From positions 124,001 through 188,000 of the forward strand of contig JAKNDB010000054.1 of assembly GCA_024305405.1 (NCBI GenBank): DNA of 64,000 nucleotides, read 5' to 3'. A model generated the notes under the pieces. That model saw only the letters and a list, made by a program, of their open reading frames with translations. It did no database searches and was not told the origin of the DNA. Positions 38,966 to 53,222 of this stretch are shown piece after piece. The first letter of the stretch is position 1. Each line of letters opens with the position of its first letter. The position numbers and the translations under genes are program-made. This DNA comes from Dirofilaria immitis (taxonomy: Eukaryota > Nematoda > Chromadorea > Rhabditida > Onchocercidae).

Positions 38966-40252
38966 TTAAGCAGGACAGGAAGGACCAGATTCTCCTCCAT
39001 CATCACCGCCTAATGGACGAAAACGTTTTTCAACATGTCCTCGACAGTGATCCGTTTCACAATCCTGAAATACCAAACTTATTTTGTTTATAGATGCTAA
39101 ATCTAAACCATACACGGTTCGTAGATAGAAAATGTATAGAAAAATCAGTTTTCTGTATGAAAAGTAATTTTCTATCAATATTGCACTGTATTGAAGTGAA
39201 AAATGAGATTGAAAACTTCCAAATACCACTTTTCAATAAATGCTATTCATATATAGGCTATTAGCTGCAATTAAAAGAGAATCTTGCAAACAATTTTAAT
39301 TATACTATTCACTGCATATTCTCTGACAATAACCGATAAATACTATCGAAGATAATGAAGATTTAAACAATTATGGTAAACAAGCAAACTTTAAAAAAAA
39401 AAACATACAGAATCACTACCGCTATCAGAACTTTCATCCCATTTCTTTGACTTCTTATAAATACAGCAGCATTTCGATTTATACCTACCCAAAAATTCAT
39501 TATCTACCGTATCTGCAGACCAGCGAACACTGCAAAATAAAAAAATTACTTTGAGTATTATAAGAATCACTTTTGAGTTTTCATATGCTGAAAATCAGAG
39601 ATACATGTCGTAAAATTTTTCTCGAAGAATAGATTGCATTTAATTCAATTTAATATTTTAAATCACAAGATGTAATAGGATGATTAGCGAACATAAAGCA
39701 TGATAATCTATATAAATAAAATGCAGAATATTAATCGTCATCACTTAATTTGATTTCATAGTTTATTTTCGGACTTATTACTGCTGCAAAAACAGAAAAT
39801 TAACTTACCGTGGTTCACGTGATAGATCCGGTGAAAGAGTAAGTTGTTGTACTGCAATCTGAAAAAGAAGTGGTAAAATGATAATAATAAAATAAACAGC
39901 ACATAATTTAGTAAATTTACAATAAAAAAATTTAAAAAGCATATCGAAATAGCAGCAACAGACCAATCATATTCATTTAGCACTAACTTCAAACATTCCA
40001 AATTATTTAGTTTCGAAAAACACAATTCTCCAATGTTTTTGGAAATGATATTAACAAATAAAGAACAAAGATTAAGGAAAATAGAAGGAAAATATAATCG
40101 ATTCACTAAAGCAAAGGAAATTTAGATAATTATACTGGAAATAATGATTAAAAAATGCTTAAAGATCAAATGATAAAACTAACTGTTGGATCGATGGGCT
40201 GTTCGACTACAGTAACTGTTGAATTATTGGTTTGTTGATTTTCACGGCTCAT
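38966..40252 (-). CDS. PPP1R11: Protein phosphatase 1 inhibitor 3 homologue (PPP1R11)
   Basis: This is a small, mostly disordered inhibitor of the protein phosphatase 1 catalytic subunit; mammalian PPP1R11 also has E3 ligase activity. Exons: 40184-40252 ([18 protein letters not shown]), 39809-39858, 39409-39529 ([15 protein letters not shown], then [10 protein letters not shown]) and 38966-39064 ([15 protein letters not shown], Gly/Asp-rich end). RVRW is the PP1-docking RVxF-like motif, and SADTVDNE plus the CCCIY block match human PPP1R11 (WTSDTVDNE, KCCCIY). All phases fit and no frameshift is needed. ATG 40250-40252 sits seven bases after a TTTTGTAG acceptor. It is head to head with RPL17 about 580 bp away. 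Confidence 0.9.
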
Positions 40253-40833
40253 TTCACTCCTACAAAATTATTTTGCTCTATGAATGTTGGTATACATAAT
40301 ACAATTGAAAGATAAAATTTCTACAAAAATCTTAATATTCAATCCAATCCATCTAGCTTAGCCGGATATAGTAAAGTCTTATCTCAATTAATCTTAATTC
40401 AGTCTAAAAGCAAAGCAATCTTGCATATCGTAAATGATAATCCAATCAATAAAACAATATCACTCATTTCAATTATCACCACAGGTAGCATTCACGAAAT
40501 AGATATCAATCTCTCGAGAGAGAGACAACAAGTTGCATTTCGGGCCACAGTTAATCGTTGGCTGTTTATATCGAAGCGTAGGGTGAACGTATTTGTATGG
40601 GCTTGTCTGATAACCTTCTATGTTTCCGGGTTGAAGTGTGGGTGTTGATGAGAATATCTTCTCAAGCGTCTAGATTTTTCAAGTCAGAAGTAAATGCACT
40701 GAATAATTTTATATTTCCAAGATTCATGCATAGATATGTTTAACGACGTGTTCTTGCAATTCCAGGTCAATCTTTTTTCCATTCTTTGCTATAAAATATG
40801 AATTGTTTTAGGTAAGGATTGTATTTAATAGAA
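40253..40833. promoter_or_regulatory. Shared upstream region of PPP1R11 and RPL17
   Basis: A 580-bp divergent intergenic region that is richer in G and C than its surroundings, especially 40500-40680 (includes CTCTCGAGAGAGAG). It must carry both promoters. No TATA box can be assigned with confidence. A TTGTTTTAG acceptor lies at 40803-40811, before the RPL17 ATG. Confidence 0.5.
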
Positions 40834-42259
40834 ATGGGGAAGATACATTATTCAAGGCAACCAGAGAATAGTACAAAATCATGTAAAGCACGTGGTTCCG
40901 ATCTTCGAGTACATTTCAAAAATACACATGAAACGGCTCAAGTTATCAAGCATATGCCGCTAAAACGTGCTATACGTTTCTTGGAAAATGTTAAAGAAAA
41001 AAGGAAATTGTTCCATTCCGGAAATTCAATCACCGTGTTGGGCGTAAAGCACAAGCGAAAGCTTGGGGACATACGCAAGGCAGATGGCCCAAGAAATCGG
41101 CTGAATTTTTGTTGCAGCTTTTGAGGTTAGTAAGTTTTTAATTTGTTTCTGCGTCTAAGATGATTTGATTATTGTCATAAACAGAAGTTCTTCAGTTTAT
41201 GAATTCTTTTAATTTATAATTTTGAGATTTATAAGATCGATTGTGGTGAAGCGAAAATCGAAGTATCAAAGCATCATCAAACTTAGCAATTTGTAGTGTG
41301 TAATCTCCTTTAGTCAGCAGCATTAAATTACAATGGGAGACTCGATTATTCCTATTTGCCGTTCTTTCATTTTTTATTAATCACTCCAGAATAGTTGCTA
41401 TGTAATTTTTTTCATTCTTATTTGTACTTATTCTTTTCTGTCAAGAAATGCGGAAAGTAATGCTGAGTATAAAGGACTCGATACAGACCATCTTGTAATC
41501 GAACACATTCAAGTGCAACGTGCTCCAAAAGTACGTCGACGAACATATCGTGCTCATGGCAGAATTAATCGTCAGTTTTTTTCCTTTTTAATTTCAACTA
41601 CTATTAATTCTATCGTAGGCCGTAATTATGCTTAATCAAGAATCTTCTCAATTTTTTTATTTATGTCTAACCTTATGAAACTAATTACAGAGACATTTAC
41701 ACGGGTAATTATAATTAAGTCAAAGCAATCATTATTTGTCTTAAATCCTGAAAATAGATTTATCGTCTTTCGGACTCTAAATTGTGCAATTTTAAATTCT
41801 TTTTTTCTGGTTGCTAGAGTTATTGTTTTTTGGCGATGTAATATTAGAGATTTTTAATATTTTTAATCTCAGAATCTCGTGTTTCTAATGTCTCATTTCA
41901 AGTACAAAGACGGTCATTTTGGTCACGTATACACTTATATTTGAAACAGCTTAAAATTTTGAATTGACTTCAGTTATACGAATTCGGTAGAATGTCGCCG
42001 ATTGTTTGCTTTAATATTCTACTATCTCATCCAGTTAAACGTACCTTTTTTGATTGCTTCAGCTTATTAAAAAAAAAAATTTACATGCACTAAATTTATC
42101 TGATAAAAAGATTTTTAGCTTATATGTCATCGCCGTGCCACGTGGAAGTGATTTTATCAGAGAAAGAGGAAGTAGTGGCAAAGCCAACTGACGATGTTGG
42201 AAAAGTGAAAAAGAATCAAAAAGAAGCAGCGTCGTATTCTAGCTCGTGGCGATTATTAA
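40834..42259 (+). CDS. RPL17: 60S ribosomal protein L17 (uL22)
   Basis: Large-subunit protein at the peptide exit tunnel. Exons: 40834-41125 ([19 protein letters not shown], then [35 protein letters not shown]), 41446-41570 ([32 protein letters not shown]) and 42119-42259 ([25 protein letters not shown] end). Length and every block match C. elegans RPL-17. Two homopolymer breaks, A6 at 40997-41002 and A5 at 42208-42212, are each repaired by one added A, giving EKKEIVPF and VKKESKKKQ as in the worm protein. This gene is essential, so the breaks are almost certainly sequence errors. TAA is at 42257-42259. Confidence 0.97.
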
Positions 42260-43097
42260 TTTTTCGTTACTTTTTTGTTTTGTATTTGTTGTTATAAAAT
42301 TAAGTATGGACAAAATTTTTACTCAGTATTTCTTTAATCTAGCATAATGAGATTGTGTTCCCATATTCAGTCAAGATACTAGTGGAATATTCAAGATAAC
42401 GTATCGTTCCATCTTCCTATTTAAACTCCATGGTCAATGATGAAGTCTTGAAACGAACTATTTTTTTGACCACGATGAAGTTGTGTGTGAACGTGGCTGG
42501 GTCAAGAATACTTCGCCGAAGGACTCCATGTTCATTTAAGTAAAATTTCAGTAGAAAGCCGAAGGGCTTTAATTCATGTGATACAGGCTTTTATAATTCC
42601 GAATTCAAGTTGGGGAATTAAATATTGCGCATTTTCCGCGCTAATTCATTTCAGTACAACCATATCCATCCCGGCTTGCAGATTTATACTTCTGGAATAC
42701 AGGCTTTTTCCAATTTCTTGAGACGCAAATTAAATTGCTTGGAAGATAGACTTTAGAAACATGTTCAACATTGTTTAAAATACTGCTGCTAAATCTGTAT
42801 TGCTGCAATTGGTACTGTGAGTATGTGCTACCATCACATCTGATACCCATTAAATAACTAGATTGTTCAGAGCGCAAAAATCGATGATGCGATTAGAAGG
42901 TCGTCTTTTCACTAAATGACAAGTGGGAAAGCGTTTAAAGGTAATAAAAATACCTCGAGATTTTCATATTTTGAAGGGAGTAAAATGACAAGTCTGTTGA
43001 GCAGATTTTATTTTTATAGTAAAAATCAAAATTCAAGCACGGGCACAAAAAGGGCATTATCGATTTATGTATTCATCAATACCCGAACAGTACCATA
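42260..43097. other. Convergent 3' region between RPL17 and NACA
   Basis: Holds the two 3' UTRs. A 78-codon minus-strand frame at 42641-42877 is of ordinary composition (QYQLQQYRFSSSILNN), but it lacks a clear start, splice context or recognisable family, so it is not called. Confidence 0.4.
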
Positions 43098-44387
<1,290 letters not shown>

Positions 44388-46416
44388 CTTAATCAATAAA
44401 TCATAAAGAATGCAATAAGGAACATTTATTCACATGTGAGGCTACTAATACTATCACAAGAGCTCAGTTAAACAATAAATTCAAAATATCCTTCGATTTC
44501 GATTCTTTTAGCAAATAAAAAATTTTATTGCATTGTTAATATGTACTGAAGATCTTGAATCAAATATATTTTTGATCACTATTATTACTGTATATTCAAT
44601 ATTATATAGCCAGATAATGTAAAAACTACAATGTCGGCTATAACTTCAACACTTATTGTAAAATACTCAAGTTTTCCCAGATTGATAGTCTTTATGCAGA
44701 TTAAAATCTTAAATGTAAACCTTCTTCTGCTCTTCCTCCTTCATTTGCACTGCAACATCAGCCATATTCTTGATCGAATATATAATTCTCTTAACCCCTG
44801 TAATAATTTTTTATCAAATATCTTTAAATATATATTCTTTATTACATCATGGAATGAAAATTTCTGTACATTAGACATACGAGTATTATTAGCATAGACA
44901 ACAAAATGTAACTTTACTATGATAAATAATCACAACTATTGATAATCACCTCGAGAATTTGATAAAAAAACCCCACTACCCGAGCTTTATTTAAAACATC
45001 TCAAATCAAAGCGCCAATAGCCTAACTTCCACATCCCTCTTTCGCCGTCTAGAGGGCATCGTAGGAATCCTTTGGATTACAGTGTGGTGTGTTGTGCAAC
45101 CTCGACAAGGGTTCAATGAAAATTAACGCTCACTACTACCAACTTTAGGACCTTAGCTCAATATTTCATTGGAATTAATGGCTTATTTTTTCAATCTCTT
45201 CTTTCTTCTCGCATAATCGTGGTATGAGGTAGTTGATCCGATAATGATTAGTGAAAATTTGAGTAATCGATTTTCATGAATTCTTCAAAGACATATCTTT
45301 CTCAAGTATTAAATATTACGAAAGAAAATATTGAAAAAATTACTTTCGATTATCTTTAAAATCATAAATCATCGATCATCAATATCAATAGAAATTGAAC
45401 ATTATTAATGGTAATATTTAGTCTTATTTCCTCTTATTATATTTAATATCATTCTGTGTATGTCAAAATGATATATATATATACATAGAATTTGTTAGAC
45501 TTCTGGATTCCGATTTAAGTTTTCAAATTTGACAAATATTCACTGCTTACTTTAGACTGACCAAATAAGAGCAATTGAGAAGTTCTTTGATAAATTAGAT
45601 TATTTTAAATTGAGTTACACTATGCGAGAATGTAAGTACTATGTATTTTTAAATTTAAAATGATAAATTTTTTCAAACATTATTTTTCCAAATAGCAAAT
45701 CGTATTGACATTATAATTCACATCTTTGCTAATGGATGTTTTTTTTGTTTTTTCTTCTATTGATGATAACTTTGTATTTGAATTTTTATGGATAGCAGCA
45801 AGTAGATTGAGAATGAAAATCAAAATAACACGATAAGTGGAAGGAAATAGGAAAGGGTTATAAATAAGCATCCGTTCGTTTGATGTATTTTCATCATATG
45901 ATACTTCTCGAATTGACATTTCTGCCATCATCAATTTTATTTTCTTACAACATGATTTTCAATGACAATTCAACATTCATGCATTCCGATATCATTATGT
46001 GGAATTTTTTTCCTTGTATATTTGTTGAAAACTTGTTTTCTTATATCTTTTATCACTGATTATATTTTAAAATTTTACAAAACATTGATACTTTCTTTTT
46101 CGTTTTAAATATTTTTACTTCGTTTCTAATTTGATATCAAAAGTTGTTAATCATTAAAATGTCAAAACAATCGACATGTCCAATAAATCAGATCATAATT
46201 TTTCATAAATGATTTTTTTTTAAATTAGAATTTTTTATTTGTAATTTTAAACCAGAATTTTACGATGTTTATGCATATCTTAAATTGCTACTTTAAATGC
46301 AAAATCACATTCTTATCTCCGTATTTTTCGTGATATTCTTCGTACTTTTCTTTACTAATATAATGTTTTGCAGATAACACCGATATATATCGTATAGGGT
46401 TCAAAATAACGGAGTA
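44388..46416. promoter_or_regulatory. NACA upstream region and divergent spacer to ceramide synthase
   Basis: The part at 44980-45180 is distinctly GC-richer than the background and probably contains the NACA promoter. It carries ATTACAGTGT (45076-45085) and ACTTTAGGACC (45142-45152), both also present upstream of RPS4. The rest is AT-rich with no gene recognised. A TTTTGCAG acceptor at 46366-46373 precedes the ceramide synthase ATG by 44 bases. Confidence 0.5.
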
Positions 46417-48761
46417 ATGTTTTGGGATGAACAACAATGGTTTCCACAGGGTATCTCCTGGAATGATCTTAAATCCAATAATACAATTAGATATCCGGAT
46501 ATTTGGGAATTAACTTATGCTATGAAGTATGTTTTGAATATTTAATAACATAGTTATGTAATATTCGAAAAAATTTTATCGTTTAATTCTTCCATATTTT
46601 TGCAGCTTAAATTAAATAATCAATGGCCATCAAATTTTCCATATTTTTTGTTCTATGTCTAATAATAATTTTTTTACTTTTCATACCTCTAATCTATTCC
46701 TGTCTAATTTGGAATAAAAAATTAGAACAGTTTCGCTTACTAATATTATCAAATACACTGAGACTAAAGACTTTTATAATATTGTTATAGTTGGAATTCA
46801 AAAATTTTTTAAATGATTTTTTCAGTTCATTATTTTAAAAAACTTAGGAAGGAAGCTTTCTTAATTTAATACTTCTTCAATAAATAACATGACTATCCAT
46901 AGATTTTGTTATCCAATTCAACTGATTTCTGACCGCCTTGGTTTTTTAATTTTATTATTGACCTTATCTGTAGTTTATTATAATGAATTAGCCACTTGAA
47001 TAAAATTTTCAGGTATAGTTTTGTACTGCTGTTACTCAGATTAGCTGTTGAATGCTTCATATTTTTACCGATTGGTTGTTTATTTGGTATGATTAAAGAA
47101 CCGTGGTGGATACGTGTCAAAGGACATTTGAATTTATATCAAAGTAAAAGAAAGTTCAAACGGGTATCAGAAGCTGCTTGGCGATTTCTATTTTATTTAT
47201 GTATATGGTTATACGGTGTGTTTTTCTTTTTATTATAAGTTATCTTATCATAGATCATACGTTGCAATTCTCATTTGTATAGTTAATATCGCTATATTTA
47301 GAAAATAGATTATTTTCTTATCTAGTTATAACTTCATGTTCTCTGCATCATACTGCATGCACTATTCATTATATTGAGTTTATTTTTTCTAGGTTTTTAT
47401 GTTTTGTTTGACCAGCCCCAACTGTATGATGTTACGGAATGTTGGCGAAATTGGCCTCATCATCCGTTGACTAATGGTGTTTGGTGGTACTACGTGATCG
47501 AAACAGCATTTTATTGCTCACTTATTATCAGGTGAATGTTTAATTTTTAGTGATATGTTAACTCTTATTTGCATATGAAATTTTCAATTTTAATAATGAT
47601 CCCTCAACTGAAAACCTATTTTAAAAAGATTTCCTACTATCTGTTTTCAGTTCATTATTGTTTGACATCCGACGAGCTGATTTTATTCAGATGACATTTC
47701 ACCATATTATCACTATTATGCTTCTTTCATTGAGCTTCGTAATGAATCTAGTTCGGATTGGCACACTGATTCTTTTCAGCCATGATATCGCTGATATTTT
47801 CCTGTAAGTTCTTTTCCTCTTTTCATTGCGATTTAATGTTATGTTGATGATCGTTTGTCGATAATAGTAATAATTAATTAAATCGACCAGCACTGGGAGA
47901 ATGCTAGATCTTATTTTGTTAATTTAATTATTTCTTAATTTCTTTTTATACCTTTTAAAATAACCGCAGCTAAAAAAATTGGAGTTTATGTAAGTAAATT
48001 TTAATTCATTTTTAAAATGAAAAATTACCTTATCGATCAATATTCTTCAAGCAACATTAGTATATTTTTCTAGTGAACTGGGTAAACTCTGTCGATATGC
48101 TAACTGGAATACGGCTTTAACAATTTTTTTATTGTATTCGCAGTAGTATGGATTATCACGCGACTCATTTACTTTCCATTTTTCATTATTCGGTCGATAT
48201 TATTCGATGCGCCCCCTTTAATACAAGTAAGAATATTTATTCCTTCCTTTTTTTTTCTTGATCTGTCTTCAAAGCACTAACTATCTTGGTAATTGAATTA
48301 TATATTTTGTATAAATTTAGTTTGTGTTCAGGTACGAATGGAATATATATTTTCCATATATTTTTGTGATTAATTTTTAATAGCAAATGAAGAATCTTAA
48401 TTTTTATTGCTATTGTAACACATGGAATTGCTATGTTAATAGAATCTTATTAAAACAGTAACGTAATCAGATAGCGCTGGAATGTGTTTTTGCAAAACAA
48501 ATTTTTCAGGCAGATTATCAGTGGCAAAATCTGCGACAGCCTCCATTAGTTCCACGATTATTCGTTGCAATGCTACTCTGTTTAATGGTTTTGCACATTT
48601 ATTGGACATTTATAATTCTGAAAGTTGCGCAAAAATCAGTACAAAGCAGTCATGATATTAATGATATCAGGGAGGAATCAGATGATGAAGTATCTGATTC
48701 ATCATCTGAAAATGTTGATGCGGCTGTGAAGAATAATATGAAAGGGAAGAAAATAGAATAA
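46417..48761 (+). CDS. Ceramide synthase (LAG1/HYL family, TLC domain)
   Basis: ER multi-pass N-acyltransferase joining a sphingoid base and fatty acyl-CoA to make (dihydro)ceramide. Exons: 46417-46526 (MFWDEQQWFPQGISWNDL), 47013-47215 (membrane helix, SEAAWRFLFYLCIWLYG), 47393-47531 (FYVLFDQPQLYDVTECW, WWYYVIETAFY), 47651-47803 (Lag1 motif: FHHIITIMLLSLSFVMNLVR, then GTLILFSHDIADIFL), 48074-48226 (ELGKLCRYANWNTAL, ITRLIYFPFF) and 48510-48761 (last helix, acidic Ser/Asp tail). The catalytic HisHis pair and the HD of FSHDIADI are present. There is no homeobox-like domain, as in yeast Lag1 and worm HYL proteins. One homopolymer break, T7 at 48124-48130. Confidence 0.93.
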
Positions 48762-51700
48762 TTGTTATTTGTTCGATAATTATGACAAAAGACGAAATCT
48801 TTGCAAATATTTTTTTGAGCATATATTTTTTCATCCTTTTTTTTGAATTGACTAATTTTACTTGGAAATTTGGAGCAGATTCTTTAATCTAATAATGACT
48901 TAATTTTTGTTGATTTTCTTTTTTTCTCAAAATAAGAAATGTTAGCTCTTCTTTATTCATTTGAATATCAGTTACAAAAAAAAATAATTTAGGTCGTTCA
49001 ATCGTTACATTTGACTCGATTACAAAATAATTCCACTAACTTATTTGATACATTACTAAATCGATTTTTTCAATTCATATATTTGAAGCACACTTTTTCT
49101 GTCCATTGTATTTTTCATGTAAGTTACATGAAATAGCATCTTGTAGATTATGCAGTATTTCTCTTTGATTGAACTATAATCCAATTAATAGGTATTTTTT
49201 AATAATATCTTATGGTGAACAGAGATTGTAAACACTGCCTTTTACTTATTTTGATATTAAATACTTTTCGCGGTTAGCTTTTTAAACTGATTTTCGTTTA
49301 AAGTGTTAGACATAACAAACGTTGCTTTCAATATTGCACATTTGCTAATATTTATGCGTCAGTCATATCCATTATCTTATCATATTTTACTATGAGCATA
49401 TCCGTTATGCGCCTTCATCTTATAATTGTTGATGTATCACTTTGATATCATTGAAAAATAATTTGGAAATATCTATACAAAGATAGGATTGTCTAAGTAT
49501 TTCTGAAATATTTTTGAATTTGGATTCAATTTTCACTTTTGAAATCGATTGTTCCTACTAGGTTTCAGGAAGATATACTCCTCTCAAATAGTTTTACATT
49601 TTTGATATAGTAAATAGATAAATAAATTATTAATGATTTTATTAATTTTTAAAACTGGAATTTATTAAAATCAAGAACATTAGGCTATGTTTTATCTAAC
49701 TGATAATTGCGTTTTTTTTGTTTCGTTGCCTTGGCAAGATATTGAATGCAGTGTGGATGTTTTCATTTTAATTTTGGATTGTATTTTTTTAAAGTATAAT
49801 TTCTTACTATTCCGATGATTTATTATTATTTTTTCTGCTATTTTCATATTTGTTTGTATTCATTTTTTTTATTTTTTTCAGTTTGGCTTCATTTTTATTT
49901 TAAATTAAGGTAACAATATTCAGAAGAAATCACTAGTCGTTGCTTAAATTTGATGTATATTCTTAATTAATTATTATTTTATCGGTGATTCCAATTCGTT
50001 GGCCGCTTTTTGTCCGTATCTTTTTGATTGGGTATTGTAAAAAAAATTTTTTTCTTTGGAATGTATATTGTCACAACTTCAAAAATTTTAAAAATGAAGC
50101 TAAACTTAAATTACATTCCTTTAAATTATATTTCCGCGTTTTTGATTTATTTGAACGTATCGAATTTCCGAGTTCAAAAGACTATGGTAAGCTAATATTA
50201 TTCTAGATCAAGTCTTGTTGCCTGATCTGTACTTTCGTTTTGAATGTGATATTTAGTGATACCTTTTCTTTCTAAATGTATTTCAAATAATTGAATTTTA
50301 CATTTTTCTTTTTTCCTTTGTTTTTATTATTCAAATCCATCGATTTGTTAGGATTGCCAAGTTTTTACAAAAGAAAATAGCCTTGTATTAACTGAATAAG
50401 TCGATTGCTTTCTCTTCTATTATATTCCAAATTAAGCTTAATTCCTACACTTTTTTTTGAATAATTCAAATTTTAACTTCAAAATGCTCAGATTTTATGT
50501 TTCTGGTTAATGTGCTTCCTCTTGTAATATTTCTATTAGAATATCAACAATTACATTCATCCTTCATCCTTTTCCCGTTTTTGAAGATTTTTTTGTGAAT
50601 CAAATTATGTCTTTGATTGCAGCACTCGTTATCATTGTTTCAACTACTTTAATTTAATTATCCTTAAGTGTTATTGTTTTGATAACTTTTCTTTGAAATT
50701 CTACCAGTACCTGTTTGCGTATTTCTGTATGATTGCTCACAATTTAATTTAAGAAATAAAATCTTGTCAGTATTAGTCGTTGATTACTGTGGAGAAATTG
50801 TATCAAAAATCTCTCGGATCCGAAGCATTTTAATTCATTTGACTCTTGCTCCTGAATATAATGTTCAAAGTTCGGATTTTCCCGCCAGTAAATATTAGCA
50901 TTCAGAAAAAACAATTAAAGCATGATGATTATAGTGATGTTGAAAGATGGTAAATGATAATAATTGTAAGTATGATGATATTTATTCCGGGACTTATATC
51001 CAATAAAGTCTATTCCTGATTTTGATAAATGGATCGATTATTGCTTGGCAGAATTGTTGCATAAAATTCAATTATTAATTCATTTTATTTTTCATTTTTA
51101 AGAACATAAAATTAAAAAATTAATTTCATTTTGAAACATGTAATACTGTTTTTATGTTGGCAAGGAACTGGATTTTTCCCCTTTTTTTTTTTTTAATTGA
51201 AAATTGAATTTAAGATAATGAAAAAAATTGAAATTGAATTTAAAATTGAATTTAAGATAATCAAATTGAATTTAAGATAATCATTAATGATGATTGAGAT
51301 ACCAGTTTTAATTTCTTTTCTTTCTTTTTCATTCCATTTTGCGGAAATTTTAAGAACTTGTTTTATCATTGCACTTTAACTAATTTACCAATTAAAAATA
51401 AATTGAATTTGAATTTGCTGTAATTCATTTTAAGTAATTCGATATAATTGTAATTGAATTTCTGCCATATATTAAATTGCAATCTATTATGTATTTACTG
51501 TTCGAAGTGTTATTTAACTTTAACATATTGTTAATTTAGAAGATGAAAATCAATCGAGAGAATATAAAAATTTTGGTATTATTCTATACCATTCCGTTTT
51601 TCCTTTTCTTTTTTCATTCTGTTCATTACTTTAATAAAATATTTGACAATAATACTAAAATTAAATTAACAAATCATTTCTCCAACCTTGAAAGAATTAA

Positions 51701-53222
51701 GGTGACTATGCTAGAAGCAATCTCGATGAGATCATTCCATTATTATTATACTTTATTTATGAATGTGATACTCTACACCTTATGGTATGATGTAATACTG
51801 TACTCAAATGCAGTGAGAGACAATGTGATACTTTGCTTTTTACATACACTAATACGACATGACATCTTGTATTTTACATGTGGTAATATAATATACATTT
51901 CATATTTTACATGCAATAATAGAATACGATATTTTGTACTTCATATAAGTAATATAATGTAATGCTTGTAATTCATATACAGTAATGCAATGACGGTAAT
52001 ACAATATAATGCTCGCAATTTATGTACAGTAATGCAATACAAGTGAAATAATAACATTAATTCATCAAAACAAATTAACTTAGAGTATTATTTTCTATTT
52101 GAAGTAAAATTATTTCTATTTGAAATTAACCAGTTTTTCTCATTCTTCCTCATTTTTCTCTTTTTTCTATTTCCGCTAAATTTATGAATAATTTTCCAAC
52201 TTTTACGATAAAAACTTCCCATCAATCATATAAAAAAGTAAACATTCAAGTAATTCATGTTTGTTAATTAGAAAAAAAAATTTACCGTAATAAAATCAAT
52301 AATTTAAAAATAATTTATTTCTTATGTATTCATTTAATGAAAGAAAGATGATAAAACTAGAGGTAATTAAAATAAAACATTTCAATAAATAAATAAAAAA
52401 ATCCCACTTCTCGAAAAGACAAAATGATATTTTAGCATTTTTTTGCATTTCAAAAAAATTTATGATAATATCTTATATTTCATATAAAGCAAAAATAAAT
52501 ACTAAATTACAATATTATTGATTTTTTTCGAAACTGATATATTGATTTCTTCCAAAAATATCTCAGAAATTCTGATACTTTTGCATTAAAATAGAATTAC
52601 AACCAATGATCATATTTTAAATTGCGGTTCAACATTCAGCATTTATGTATCCGTTACCAACATTTCTTATCACCTCTCGGATTAACGATATATAGTCGGA
52701 ATTTTCTAGACGTTACTTTCAAGACATTGTAAATGCAAAATTTATCTATGAAATTGTTATGAAAATCAAAATTAAAAAAATAATAAGAAAAAAATTTTAT
52801 TAAAAGAATAACAATTATAAAAAAGTTTAGTACTAAAAGATTTAAATAACAATTTCCGATACGGAATATATCAAATATATAATTTAGTACTTAATAAACT
52901 ATTATTAAAGCTTTTTATATGTTTAGATATGTGAAAGAATTAATCAATAATGATCAACCAGTAAACTTTTTACAAACAGGATAACATATTATAAGTTCTT
53001 TTAACACTTCACTGATGTATTTTACGACTTGCAATTTCTGAGATTATACAAATCTCATAGAAAGCCAATACAATGAAGGACCTACTATACATTGCAAGAT
53101 GATGGAAAAACCACCGAAATATACCACCTATATGAATGAGTTGAACAAATCGATAGGAAGTGAACTTCAATATTAAGCTTATTTTCTTTCGTAGTCAATA
53201 ATGATTTAACATTATCATCTCA
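48762..53222. other. Large AT-rich gene desert
   Basis: About 4.5 kb between convergent genes. Open frames at 49985-50206 and 51543-51962 lack splice context and recognisable domains; the second runs partly through degenerate repeats. Confidence 0.5.
51750..52045. repeat. Degenerate AT-rich repeats of about 40-45 bp
   Basis: Repeated pattern of GTAAT(A/T)(C/T)AATATAATG, CTTGTA/CTCGCAATT and CATATACAGTAATGCAAT. Copies become clearer toward 51960-52045. Confidence 0.55.

Noticed and set aside
42641..42877. 78-codon minus-strand ORF downstream of NACA
   Set aside because: Ordinary composition but no start context, splice support or recognised family.
49985..50206. 73-codon plus-strand ORF in the 48.8-53.2 kb desert
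   Set aside because: Phe/Lys-rich, AT-driven, no splice or homology support.
51543..51962. 139-codon plus-strand ORF as a real gene
   Set aside because: AT-driven composition, no splice signals, and it runs through degenerate repeats.
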